From Brevundimonas sp. UBA7635 (GTDB lineage: Bacteria > Pseudomonadota > Alphaproteobacteria > Caulobacterales > Caulobacteraceae): 6,831 bases of DNA. The translations under genes and the position numbers were made by a program. Below, piece after piece: positions 1 through 5,765 of the stretch; the first letter of the stretch is position 1, and every line of letters begins with the position of its first letter. Under the pieces are notes generated by a model. The model had not been told where the DNA came from. It ran no database searches and saw only the letters and a program-made list of their open reading frames with translations. The stretch lies in NCBI GenBank assembly GCA_002483865.1, contig DLIT01000119.1:1-6831 (forward strand), read 5' to 3'.

Positions 1-359
1 AGGACCTTGACGCGCGGGCTGGTCTGGCCGCGCACGACCGGACGGCTGGCCCCGCCGCCAAAGGTGTCGGCGTTGACGCCGGGGATGCTGGTCAGGGTCT
101 CGCCCAGGGTGGGCTGGCGACACTGAACGAAGGTGTCGCCGCTGAGCAGGGCCACGTGCGAGCCGACGTCGCTGCCTGCGCGGCCCAGCGGCAGGGCGCG
201 CACGACAATCTCGTCCACTTCGAACACCTCGCTGTCGGTGTGGTCGTGGGGGTCCTGACGGGCGGGGGCACCGGCATCCTGGGCCATGGCGCCACCGCCC
301 ATCATCCCCGTCAGGGCCAGGGCCCCCGCGGCCGACATCAAGGCTTGTTTGAAACGCAT
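1..359 (-). CDS. TonB-dependent outer-membrane receptor, N-terminal part (probable zinc receptor, ZnuD-like)
   Basis: The 5' end of a gene that runs off the left edge; 119 codons are visible. The product starts MRFKQALMSAAG and has a Sec signal peptide: basic start, hydrophobic core, and likely cleavage after A24-M25-A26 before Q27. A His/Asp-rich stretch (H38-D39-H40) follows, then a TonB-box-like segment DEIVV (49-53). Next comes the start of the plug domain, with the usual LGETL (85-89), IPGV (92-95), and the ASRPVVRG block (104-111). This plug signature, especially SRPVxRG, is shared with the zinc receptor ZnuD and related metal or siderophore receptors. The protein would import a ligand across the outer membrane using TonB-ExbBD energy. 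The Zur-like operator 33 bp upstream favours zinc, but that is inference because the barrel is not visible. The start is the ATG at 359-357; no strong Shine-Dalgarno precedes it. C80 lies just before the LGETL motif, an unremarkable but uncommon residue there. Confidence 0.9.
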   Translation of the reverse strand, partial: MRFKQALMSAAGALALTGMMGGGAMAQDAGAPARQDPHDHTDSEVFEVDEIVVRALPLGRAGSDVGSHVALLSGDTFVQCRQPTLGETLTSIPGVNADTFGGGASRPVVRGQTSPRVKV

Positions 360-391
360 TTTACCGATCCCGTATCCCAAGTCGCCACTCT

Positions 392-414
392 GATATGTTA
401 TATTATATCATATG
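392..414. promoter_or_regulatory. Probable Zur (zinc uptake regulator) operator
   Basis: A 23-bp near-palindrome has left arm GATATGTTATA (392-402), centre T403, and right arm TATATCATATG (404-414). The arms are reverse complements except at the outermost pair and one inner pair. The layout closely follows the classical Zur box (arms of the type GAAATGTTATA around a single centre base). It stands out as an AT-only-looking island in GC-rich DNA. It lies 33 bp upstream of the receptor start codon and 81 bp upstream of the lipoprotein start codon. On the minus strand a TTGTCA hexamer (418-413) could be a -35 element, which would put the box in the promoter spacer, where bound Zur would block RNA polymerase. 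Fur or another Fur-family protein is the main alternative. Confidence 0.7.
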
Positions 415-495
415 ACAAGGCGCTGGCGCGTTTGTGGCGGAGCCGATGGGCACCGGCGACGTTTAACCTTGGCTTTTGGCCAGAAAGGAAGACGG

Positions 496-1350
496 ATGCG
501 CGTGCTTTTGCCGGTCATGATACTGAGCCTCTCCCTGGCCGCGGGGGCCTGCTCGCAGCAGGCCGAGCCCGAAGCGGGCAGCCCGCTGCAGGTCCCGGCG
601 GGGACGCCGGAGATGGTCTCGCTGACCTGTACGGACGGGACGCAGCTGGAGATCAGCTATCCCGAGGAAGGCCTGGCGCGACTGACCTACCAGGACCGCA
701 CCTATGACCTGACCTATCAGTCGGCGGGGCAGGGCGCGGTCTATTCGGGACAGGGTATGGCCTGGTCCAGCCAGGTGCGCGAGGGCGAAGAGATCAGCAC
801 ACTGCGCCGCGACGGCGCGGAGGCCCCACTTGTGGAATGCCGCAGGCCCGCACCAACCCTGGCACCGGCTCCAACGCCGTCAGGGATGAAACCCTGCATC
901 AGCCCGGACCTAACTTATGGCTTGGAAGCGGGGGACGCGGGCATGGGCCACCGCCGCACGACAATCCGCGTCCAGAACACCGGGCCCCGACCCTGTCAGC
1001 TTGAGGGCTATCCGCGCCTGGTCCTACGGGGCGAAGAGGACGAGATTCTGGACCAGGTGAAGGCCGTCGATCGGACCACGGGCTACTTCGGCACGGCCAA
1101 GGCGGCGGTGCCGATCCTGCTGCAACCGCGGGACCTGGCCTATTTCGACATCAGCTGGAGCGTGATCCCGCACGAATCCGATGGCGAGACGACCTGTCCG
1201 CACGGGGCGTCGGTCCAGGTGGCTCCGCCGGGCGATCCGGGCGGCAAGATCCTGCCGCTGGAGATCACGGCCTGTGGCGGCCAGATCGAGGTCACGCCCT
1301 TCCGCGTGGGACAATGGCATGCGTCCACCTCTACCCCGAGCGGCCAATAA
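496..1350 (+). CDS. Lipoprotein with MliC-like lysozyme-inhibitor domain and DUF4232-like domain
   Basis: A 284-residue predicted lipoprotein. A lipoprotein signal peptide ends LAAGAC, so C19 would be lipidated. The start is the ATG at 496, with AGGA seven bases before it; an in-frame ATG at 412 would bury the signal peptide behind 28 charged residues. Residues about 40-117 look like MliC (membrane-bound inhibitor of c-type lysozyme): a first Cys (C45, LTCTDG), a run of beta strands, a GAVYSG turn (80-85), W90, and a closing Cys (C115) that could pair with C45. A Pro/Ala/Thr-rich linker (118-131) follows. Residues about 134-280 look like DUF4232: C134, RVQNTGPRPCQLEGYPRL (158-175), and a late ACGG. 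The likely role is at the outer membrane, protecting peptidoglycan from lysozyme; what DUF4232 does is unknown. The SGxxY motif that contacts lysozyme in known MliC proteins reads QGAVY here, and no KG pair follows it, so inhibition is not certain. Confidence 0.85.
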   Translation: MRVLLPVMILSLSLAAGACSQQAEPEAGSPLQVPAGTPEMVSLTCTDGTQLEISYPEEGLARLTYQDRTYDLTYQSAGQGAVYSGQGMAWSSQVREGEEISTLRRDGAEAPLVECRRPAPTLAPAPTPSGMKPCISPDLTYGLEAGDAGMGHRRTTIRVQNTGPRPCQLEGYPRLVLRGEEDEILDQVKAVDRTTGYFGTAKAAVPILLQPRDLAYFDISWSVIPHESDGETTCPHGASVQVAPPGDPGGKILPLEITACGGQIEVTPFRVGQWHASTSTPSGQ

Positions 1351-1392
1351 CGGGGGTTCATTCTTGCCGAGATTCAGCGTAGCCAGCCTCCT

Positions 1393-2595
1393 ATGACCCA
1401 GACCCCTTCTTCGGTCTTCTATGACCGCATCGCCGCCGAATTGTCCGACATCGAGGCCCAGGGCCTGACCAAGCCGGAACGTGTCATCGCCTCGCGCCAG
1501 GGTCCGGTGATCTCGGTCGGCGGACGCGATGTGCTGAACTTCTGCGCCAACAACTATCTGGGCCTGGCCGGGGACGAGCGCGTCGTCCAGGCGGGCATCC
1601 GCGCGCAGGAAAAATGGGGCGCGGGCACGGCCTCGGTTCGCTTCATCTGTGGCACGCTGGAAATCCATAAGGAGTTGGAGCGCGCCATTGCCGACTATCT
1701 CGGCTTTGAGGACAGCATTCTTTTCGCCGCTGCCTTTGATGCCAATGGCGGGATCTTCGAGCCATTGTTCGGCACCGAAGACGCCATTGTCTCGGACAGC
1801 CTGAACCATGCCTCGATCATCGACGGGGTGCGGCTGTGCAAGGCCAAGCGTTATCGCTTTGCCACCTCGGACATGGGCGATCTGGAAGCCCAGCTGAAGC
1901 AGGCGAGGGCCGATGGCGCACGCGACATCATCATCGCCACCGACGGGGCTTTCTCGATGGATGGCTACATTGTCAAGCTGAAGGAAATCCGCGCCCTGGC
2001 GGACCAGTATGGCGCGCTGATCATGGTCGATGACTGCCATGCCACTGGCTTCATGGGCGACAAGGGCCGCGGCTCGTTTGCCCATTGCGGCGTGAAGGTG
2101 GACTTTGTTACCGGCACCTTTGGCAAGGCTCTGGGCGGGGCCATGGGCGGTTTTATCTGTGCCAAGGCCGACGTCGTGGCCCTGCTGAAGCAGCGGGCGC
2201 GCCCCTATCTGTTCTCGAACGCCCTGGCCCCGTCGGTCTGCGGCTCGTCGCTGGAAGCGATCCGCATTGCCTCGGGCGAGGAGGGCGATGCCCTGCGCGG
2301 CCAGCTGTTCGCCAATGCCGAGCGGTTCCGCAGCAAGATGACCGAGGCGGGCTTTACCCTGCAGCCGGGCGAACACCCGATCATTCCGGTCATGCTGGGC
2401 GATGCCAAGCTGGCCCAGGATATGGCGGCGCGGATGCTGGAACTGGGCGTCTATGTGATCGGCTTCAGCTTCCCGGTGGTGCCGCGCGGCCAGGCCCGTA
2501 TCCGCACCCAGATGTCGGCGGCCCACACCTTTGATCAGAACGACGCCGCCGTCGAAGCCTTCATCACGGCGGGCAGGGAGTTGGGGGTCATCTGA
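1393..2595 (+). CDS. kbl: Glycine C-acetyltransferase (2-amino-3-ketobutyrate CoA ligase)
   Basis: A PLP enzyme of the alpha-oxoamine synthase family. It cleaves 2-amino-3-ketobutyrate with CoA to glycine and acetyl-CoA, the second step of threonine catabolism after Tdh, in the cytosol. The 400 residues match E. coli Kbl (398) along the whole length, including NFCANNYLGLA, ASVRFICGT, LNHASIIDGVRLCKAKRYR, ATDGAFSMDG, RPYLFSN and the C-terminal GQARIRTQMSAAHT. H139 (NHAS) stacks on PLP, D213 and H216 (VDDCHATG) contact the cofactor, and K245 (TGTFGKALGG) is the Schiff-base lysine. The ATG start matches the E. coli N-terminus; there is no good Shine-Dalgarno. It lies 42 bp after the lipoprotein gene, so co-transcription is possible. 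Its partner tdh is not next to it but about 1.5 kb downstream, beyond two opposite-strand genes. Its stop is 34 bp from the convergent membrane-protein gene. Confidence 0.97.
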   Translation: MTQTPSSVFYDRIAAELSDIEAQGLTKPERVIASRQGPVISVGGRDVLNFCANNYLGLAGDERVVQAGIRAQEKWGAGTASVRFICGTLEIHKELERAIADYLGFEDSILFAAAFDANGGIFEPLFGTEDAIVSDSLNHASIIDGVRLCKAKRYRFATSDMGDLEAQLKQARADGARDIIIATDGAFSMDGYIVKLKEIRALADQYGALIMVDDCHATGFMGDKGRGSFAHCGVKVDFVTGTFGKALGGAMGGFICAKADVVALLKQRARPYLFSNALAPSVCGSSLEAIRIASGEEGDALRGQLFANAERFRSKMTEAGFTLQPGEHPIIPVMLGDAKLAQDMAARMLELGVYVIGFSFPVVPRGQARIRTQMSAAHTFDQNDAAVEAFITAGRELGVI

Positions 2596-2629
2596 CCTCC
2601 ACCCTTTCGGGACCTCCGGGGGGCTGAGC

Positions 2630-3292
2630 TTAGGCTTCGTCCCGGGCCTGGAGGGTCGTGTCATCCATGACGAGGGCGCGACCTTGGGGGTTCAGGCCCG
2701 CCCAGAGCAGGATGGCAGCGATCAACGGGGCGATCGACATCCCTATATAGCGACCCACGATCGCGATCTGGGACAGAACGGGGTGAAGCGGCGGTTGGTC
2801 CAGGCTGACCATGCTCTCATGGCGCACGGTCGCAAGTTCGGGGTTCAGCTGCGCGGCCAGATCCCCCCAGATCAAGGCCGCTACCGAGGCGAAAAAGATC
2901 AGGGTAAGGACGATCACCGAGACCACTGCGGCCCGGATCGGCTGACGGGTGCGCGGGGGTGCCGTCAGGAAGGCTATGGCCAGAGGAAAGCCGAGCAACA
3001 GTCGGCGAAGCGCGGTGTGGGGTACGCTATAGGTCATTGGCTGACCAGCCTGGGTAAGAGGTGTGCCGATAATCCAGGCCCCGTCGCCGTTCACTGTAAT
3101 TTCACCTGTCAGACCGACGACCGGCGAGGCCCAGGCTACCAGTGGCCTAAGCACCGACAGCAGCATATCGGCACCCCACAGCCACCAGGGGGGCAGGAGA
3201 AGAATAAAAACGATCAGCGACCACAGACCAAACCTGCGGCGCGCCACGGCTTCGGGCGACCCGGCGTTGTCTCTTGAGAGAAGTCCCAGCAT
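2630..3292 (-). CDS. Exosortase H-associated membrane protein
   Basis: A 220-residue integral membrane protein encoded directly after xrtH: the xrtH stop TGA (3295-3293) is immediately followed by this ATG (3292-3290), which indicates translational coupling in a two-gene operon. A basic N-terminus (ARRR, 17-20) precedes a first hydrophobic segment (about 21-39, with the aromatic cluster PPWWLW). Further segments are at about 98-111, 120-142 and 176-200. Between them is a roughly 50-residue presumably periplasmic part with a GEITVNGDG stretch (63-71). Exosortase H loci commonly carry an accessory multi-pass protein of this size and position, and I assign the name mainly on that context plus the overall profile. 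Its biochemical role is unknown; it may support substrate recognition or the outcome of XrtH cleavage. I see no catalytic motif. The tail (201-220) is polar and probably cytoplasmic. Confidence 0.7.
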   Translation of the reverse strand: MLGLLSRDNAGSPEAVARRRFGLWSLIVFILLLPPWWLWGADMLLSVLRPLVAWASPVVGLTGEITVNGDGAWIIGTPLTQAGQPMTYSVPHTALRRLLLGFPLAIAFLTAPPRTRQPIRAAVVSVIVLTLIFFASVAALIWGDLAAQLNPELATVRHESMVSLDQPPLHPVLSQIAIVGRYIGMSIAPLIAAILLWAGLNPQGRALVMDDTTLQARDEA

Positions 3293-3832
3293 TCAGACGA
3301 CCTCCGCCGAGGGTTGGGCAGGCTTTTGCGGCCGCTGGCTCTGCCACCGGGTCCAGATGAAGAAGACCAAGAGGCCTTCCAGCCCAATCATGGCGTCCCA
3401 CACATAAAGGTGGAAGAACTCGAACATCTCGGCCGAGCCTCGCGACAGATAGAGCAGGCTGATGATCCGCAATAGGTTGACGCTCTGCAGGGCAAGAATA
3501 CCGACGCCAGCACCGATCAGGCCGTCGCGCAACCGACCCGGGAAGGCCAGGATGGCGGCGCTGAGGAGGGCACAAACCTCAACCGCGTTACACCCGGCCA
3601 GGACTTGAACCGCCCCTATACCATCGGAAAAGCGTAGGATGTCGCCTTCGGCCAGGACCCGGCCGTCAAAAGGGCGGACAATCCCGGCTGAAAGATCGAC
3701 CAGCAGCTGGGTAAAGGGCTGTACGAACAGACGCTCGGCCCAGGGCGTCGCCAGTACGCTGAAAAAGGTGACCGCCAACAGGGCAAAAAGCCCGAGATAC
3801 TGAATGGCTGGATTTTTCAAAAAATGCCGCAT
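3293..3832 (-). CDS. xrtH: Exosortase H (IPTLxxWG-CTERM sorting transpeptidase)
   Basis: A 179-residue multi-pass membrane protein of the exosortase/archaeosortase family. These proteins recognise short C-terminal sorting signals (PEP-CTERM-like; IPTLxxWG-CTERM for the XrtH type) and cleave or transfer exported proteins. The family catalytic triad is visible, numbered from the ATG at 3832: C81 in LAGCNAVEV, R122 in NLLRIISL, and H141 in FFHLYVWD. The short length and lack of a large extra domain fit XrtH rather than XrtA, and the coupled downstream membrane protein supports this. Hydrophobic segments lie at about 10-28, 83-97, 104-120, 121-130 and 146-160. A TTG one codon earlier (3835) is also possible; the AGGA eight bases before the ATG favours the ATG. 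The gene diverges from tdh. No target protein with an IPTL-type C-terminus is encoded in this window. Confidence 0.88.
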   Translation of the reverse strand: MRHFLKNPAIQYLGLFALLAVTFFSVLATPWAERLFVQPFTQLLVDLSAGIVRPFDGRVLAEGDILRFSDGIGAVQVLAGCNAVEVCALLSAAILAFPGRLRDGLIGAGVGILALQSVNLLRIISLLYLSRGSAEMFEFFHLYVWDAMIGLEGLLVFFIWTRWQSQRPQKPAQPSAEVV

Positions 3833-4005
3833 CAATGTAGTCCTGCAAAGAACGTCCGGTCTGTGGTCGAGCAGCCCAACCTTGCCCCCGAATCCGGTTC
3901 TTCGGTTACAGATTTCGACCTATATCGCCAAGCTTGTCACGTCGCCTATCACCAAATGCCGCAGTTCGATGAAGTCGGCGTCAGGCGCTGCCGTTCAGTT
4001 GGTCC

Positions 4006-4040
4006 AGGCCTGCGATGCCTCATCAGGCTTGCATTTTTTT
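4006..4040 (+). terminator. Terminator-like hairpin in the tdh upstream region (possible attenuator)
   Basis: GCCTG (4008-4012) pairs with CAGGC (4024-4028). The stem can extend outward by one G-T wobble and one A-T pair, and inward, after a two-base bulge, by ATG (4015-4017) with CAT (4021-4023). Three bases later a run of seven T (4034-4040) follows. The shape is that of a modest intrinsic terminator reading toward tdh. If tdh is transcribed from a start upstream of about 3980, it would act as a leader attenuator; if the start is near 4105 it would only insulate tdh from read-through. Stability was not calculated. Confidence 0.35.
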
Positions 4041-4073
4041 CCGGCAAAAATCTTCCTGTGCGTGCTTTGCAAC

Positions 4074-4098
4074 TTGCGGTTCCCGGAAGGGGGCTCTA
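4074..4098 (+). promoter_or_regulatory. tdh: Weak candidate promoter of tdh
   Basis: TTGCGG (4074-4079) and GCTCTA (4093-4098) are separated by 13 bases. This resembles the alphaproteobacterial (Caulobacter-type) housekeeping layout, TTGACG-like then GCTANA-like. Transcription would begin around 4105, giving a leader of roughly 25 bases with the Shine-Dalgarno inside it. The match is partial and other starts farther upstream are possible. Confidence 0.25.
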
Positions 4099-4128
4099 GC
4101 GGCAAGGTCTGAGTAACAGGAGGATCGC

Positions 4129-5172
4129 ATGGCCGAAACAATGAAGGCATTGGCCAAGATGAAGCCGGCCGAGGGCCTGGATCTGATCGAGGCTCCGATC
4201 CCGGTCGCCGGGCCTGAGGATGTCCTGATCAAGGTGCACCGCACGGCCGTCTGCGGCACCGACATCCACATCTGGAACTGGGATGAGTGGTCGCAGAAGA
4301 ACGTCCCCGTTCCCATGATCACCGGCCATGAATTCGCAGGCGAGATCGTCGCCATCGGCAAGGACGTCGACCGTCGCCTCAAGGTCGGCCAGCGCGTCTC
4401 GGCCGAGGGCCACGTGATCGACCTGAACTCCGAGGCGGCCCGCGCGGGCCACTTCCACCTGGACCCCGACACCCGAGGCATCGGCGTGAACCGCCAGGGC
4501 TGCTTTGCCGAATACGTCGTGGCCCCGGCCTTCAACGTGATCGAGCTGCCCGATGATGTCTCCTATGAGATCGGCTCGATCCTGGACCCGTTCGGCAATG
4601 CGGTTCACACGGCGCAACAGTTCGACCTGCTGGGCGAGGATGTCCTGGTCACCGGCGCCGGCCCCATTGGTATGATGGCCGCCGCCGTGGCCCGTCACGC
4701 GGGCGCGCGCACCGTGGTCCTGACCGACATCAACGACTTCCGCCTGGAACTGGCCCAGAAGGTCGCGCCGGGCATCCGCGCCGTGAACACGACCAGGGAA
4801 GACCTGCATGACGTGATGCACGAGCTGGGGCTCAAGGTCGGCTTTGACGTGGCGCTTGAAATGTCGGGCAGCCCGATCGCCTTCCAGCAGTGCGTCGACA
4901 CCCTGATCATGGGCGGCGGCATGGCCATGCTGGGCATCCCGTCCAAGTCGATGGAGACCGACTGGGGCAAGATCATCCTGAAGGCCCTGACCATCAAGGG
5001 CGTCTATGGGCGCGAGATGTTCACCACCTGGCGCAAGATGCTGGGCCTGCTGAAGGCCGGCCTGGACCTCAACCCCCTGATCACCCACCAGATGGGCTTC
5101 GAGAACTACCGCGAAGGCTTTGAAGAGATGAAGGCCGGGCGTACAGGCAAGGTCGTGCTGAACTGGGACTAA
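4129..5172 (+). CDS. tdh: L-threonine 3-dehydrogenase lacking the structural zinc site
   Basis: A zinc-dependent medium-chain dehydrogenase that oxidises L-threonine with NAD+ to 2-amino-3-ketobutyrate, the substrate of Kbl encoded upstream. It has 347 residues (E. coli Tdh 341) and aligns with the E. coli protein almost without gaps. Catalytic-zinc residues are C42 (CGTDIHIWNWDEW) and H67/E68 (GHEFAGE); H95 corresponds to E. coli H90. The NAD-binding turn is GAGPIG (176-181), with D199 closing the second strand. Also conserved are FGNAVHTA (155-162), EMSG, and the C-terminal GKVVLNWD. All four structural-zinc cysteines of E. coli (93, 96, 99, 107) are replaced here, by D98, S101, A104 and D112, in a gapless alignment of that lobe. 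AGGAGG (4118-4123), five bases before the ATG, is a strong ribosome-binding site. The gene stands alone, with its own terminator and no kbl beside it. Confidence 0.97.
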   Translation: MAETMKALAKMKPAEGLDLIEAPIPVAGPEDVLIKVHRTAVCGTDIHIWNWDEWSQKNVPVPMITGHEFAGEIVAIGKDVDRRLKVGQRVSAEGHVIDLNSEAARAGHFHLDPDTRGIGVNRQGCFAEYVVAPAFNVIELPDDVSYEIGSILDPFGNAVHTAQQFDLLGEDVLVTGAGPIGMMAAAVARHAGARTVVLTDINDFRLELAQKVAPGIRAVNTTREDLHDVMHELGLKVGFDVALEMSGSPIAFQQCVDTLIMGGGMAMLGIPSKSMETDWGKIILKALTIKGVYGREMFTTWRKMLGLLKAGLDLNPLITHQMGFENYREGFEEMKAGRTGKVVLNWD

Positions 5173-5180
5173 GACTTACG

Positions 5181-5207
5181 AACCCCGCCGCAAACGGCGG
5201 GGTTTTT
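5181..5207 (+). terminator. Intrinsic terminator of tdh
   Basis: A perfect 10-bp stem, AACCCCGCCG (5181-5190) with CGGCGGGGTT (5195-5204), has a four-base CAAA loop and continues into a T run to 5207. It begins eight bases after the tdh stop codon. It closes the tdh transcript and separates it from the AT-richer gene that follows. Confidence 0.93.
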
Positions 5208-5246
5208 GCATGATGACGTCCATATCGCACTTTCTTGGTGAAAAGA

Positions 5247-5765
5247 ATGATCGACGAAAAATGGATCCGCAATGCAGACTTGGCGCTCTGTAGCCTTCGA
5301 CAAATGCTGTCGATCGAGCCTTTTAGAGTGGAGCCGAGATGGGTATCGGAATCGATAGTGACCCATCTTTCTATAGTGCTTAACGATGTGCTTCAGCTAT
5401 TTAGAATAGTCGATCTCAGGATCGATTTCATTGTCGAGGGCGACGTTAAAGATGTTACCGATATTGTAAGCTTGTATAGAAACGCGTCGTGCCATTTTGG
5501 TTCGACGAGCAGGCAAATGAATGCGGGCGTAACCGTATCGTTCATGACCATGATCGGTAAGGGGGTTGGTATCCAAACGCCCGATGGTGCTCTTGAAAAT
5601 CCGTTTGAGGATGATGTGGCATATTTCTACGGAAATATCCGGCTATTCCATAAGAGACACATTGTTCGAGCAGTCACCATCGTTCAAGAAAAGCTTGTTG
5701 AAATTGCTGCTAACTTCGGCATGGAAGATCGGCTTATGATCCGCTTGCCCGTAGGGCCATTCTGA
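5247..5765 (+). CDS. Uncharacterised HEPN-like protein, probably acquired
   Basis: A 172-residue protein that I do not recognise as a named family. It looks soluble and mostly alpha-helical, with no signal peptide or membrane segment. The notable motif is RNASCH at 78-83: an Arg followed by a polar Asn, with His four residues further on (R-x4-H), as in the active site of HEPN ribonucleases found in toxin, abortive-infection and CRISPR effectors. It follows a helical stretch (about 37-55) and an acidic region (60-72), and helices seem to resume at about 135-160. A HEPN assignment rests on this motif and is tentative. In 5281-5520 the GC content is about 46% (110 of 240 counted), against 60-72% in lines counted from the neighbours, which suggests horizontal acquisition. 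ATG 5247 is chosen; GTG 5238 or TTG 5235 are possible. Its last 32 bp overlap the convergent gene. No partner antitoxin gene is adjacent. Confidence 0.75.
   Translation: MIDEKWIRNADLALCSLRQMLSIEPFRVEPRWVSESIVTHLSIVLNDVLQLFRIVDLRIDFIVEGDVKDVTDIVSLYRNASCHFGSTSRQMNAGVTVSFMTMIGKGVGIQTPDGALENPFEDDVAYFYGNIRLFHKRHIVRAVTIVQEKLVEIAANFGMEDRLMIRLPVGPF

Larger units (their letters stand above)
3833..4128. other. Divergent xrtH-tdh intergenic region
   Basis: About 300 bp between the divergent xrtH and tdh starts. It must hold promoters for both directions, and its composition is more AT-rich than the flanks. The short open frames on the plus strand (from about 3804 to 4112) show no recognisable protein and no codon bias, so I treat it as noncoding. 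The features I can point to are the terminator-like hairpin at 4006-4040, an AT-rich symmetric element TTTTT-CCGGC-AAAAA (4036-4050), a weak promoter candidate just before tdh, and the strong tdh ribosome-binding site AGGAGG (4118-4123). I see no clear promoter for xrtH; a TATAGG-like hexamer on the minus strand around 3930 is only suggestive. Confidence 0.6.

Noticed and set aside
412..495. An upstream ATG for the lipoprotein inside the Zur-like box
   Set aside because: It adds 28 residues including many Arg before a perfect lipoprotein signal peptide, and the ATG at 496 has its own ribosome-binding site.
2596..2629. A bidirectional terminator between kbl and the convergent membrane-protein gene
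   Set aside because: Only a three-base-pair CCC/GGG stem is visible and no T run on either strand, so it cannot be supported.
1024..2664. A 546-codon open frame on the minus strand across the lipoprotein and kbl genes
   Set aside because: It is antisense to kbl, whose protein matches its family end to end. The translation is low-complexity (rich in Arg, Gly, Ala, His) with no family motif, typical of a GC-rich antisense shadow.
2531..3277. A 248-codon plus-strand open frame covering the exosortase-associated gene
   Set aside because: The opposite strand encodes a coherent multi-pass membrane protein in an operon; this frame is polar and without motifs.
3804..4112. Short plus-strand open frames between xrtH and tdh, considered as a small exosortase substrate or leader peptide
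   Set aside because: No signal peptide, no IPTL-type C-terminus, no Thr/Gly codon run and no plausible ribosome-binding site.
3833..4128. A glycine or other known riboswitch before tdh
   Set aside because: I could not find the conserved core of any riboswitch class; only the simple hairpin with T run is present.
4096..5088. A 330-codon open frame on the minus strand across tdh
   Set aside because: It is a shadow of tdh with no recognisable motif and an atypical His/Asp/Gly-rich composition.
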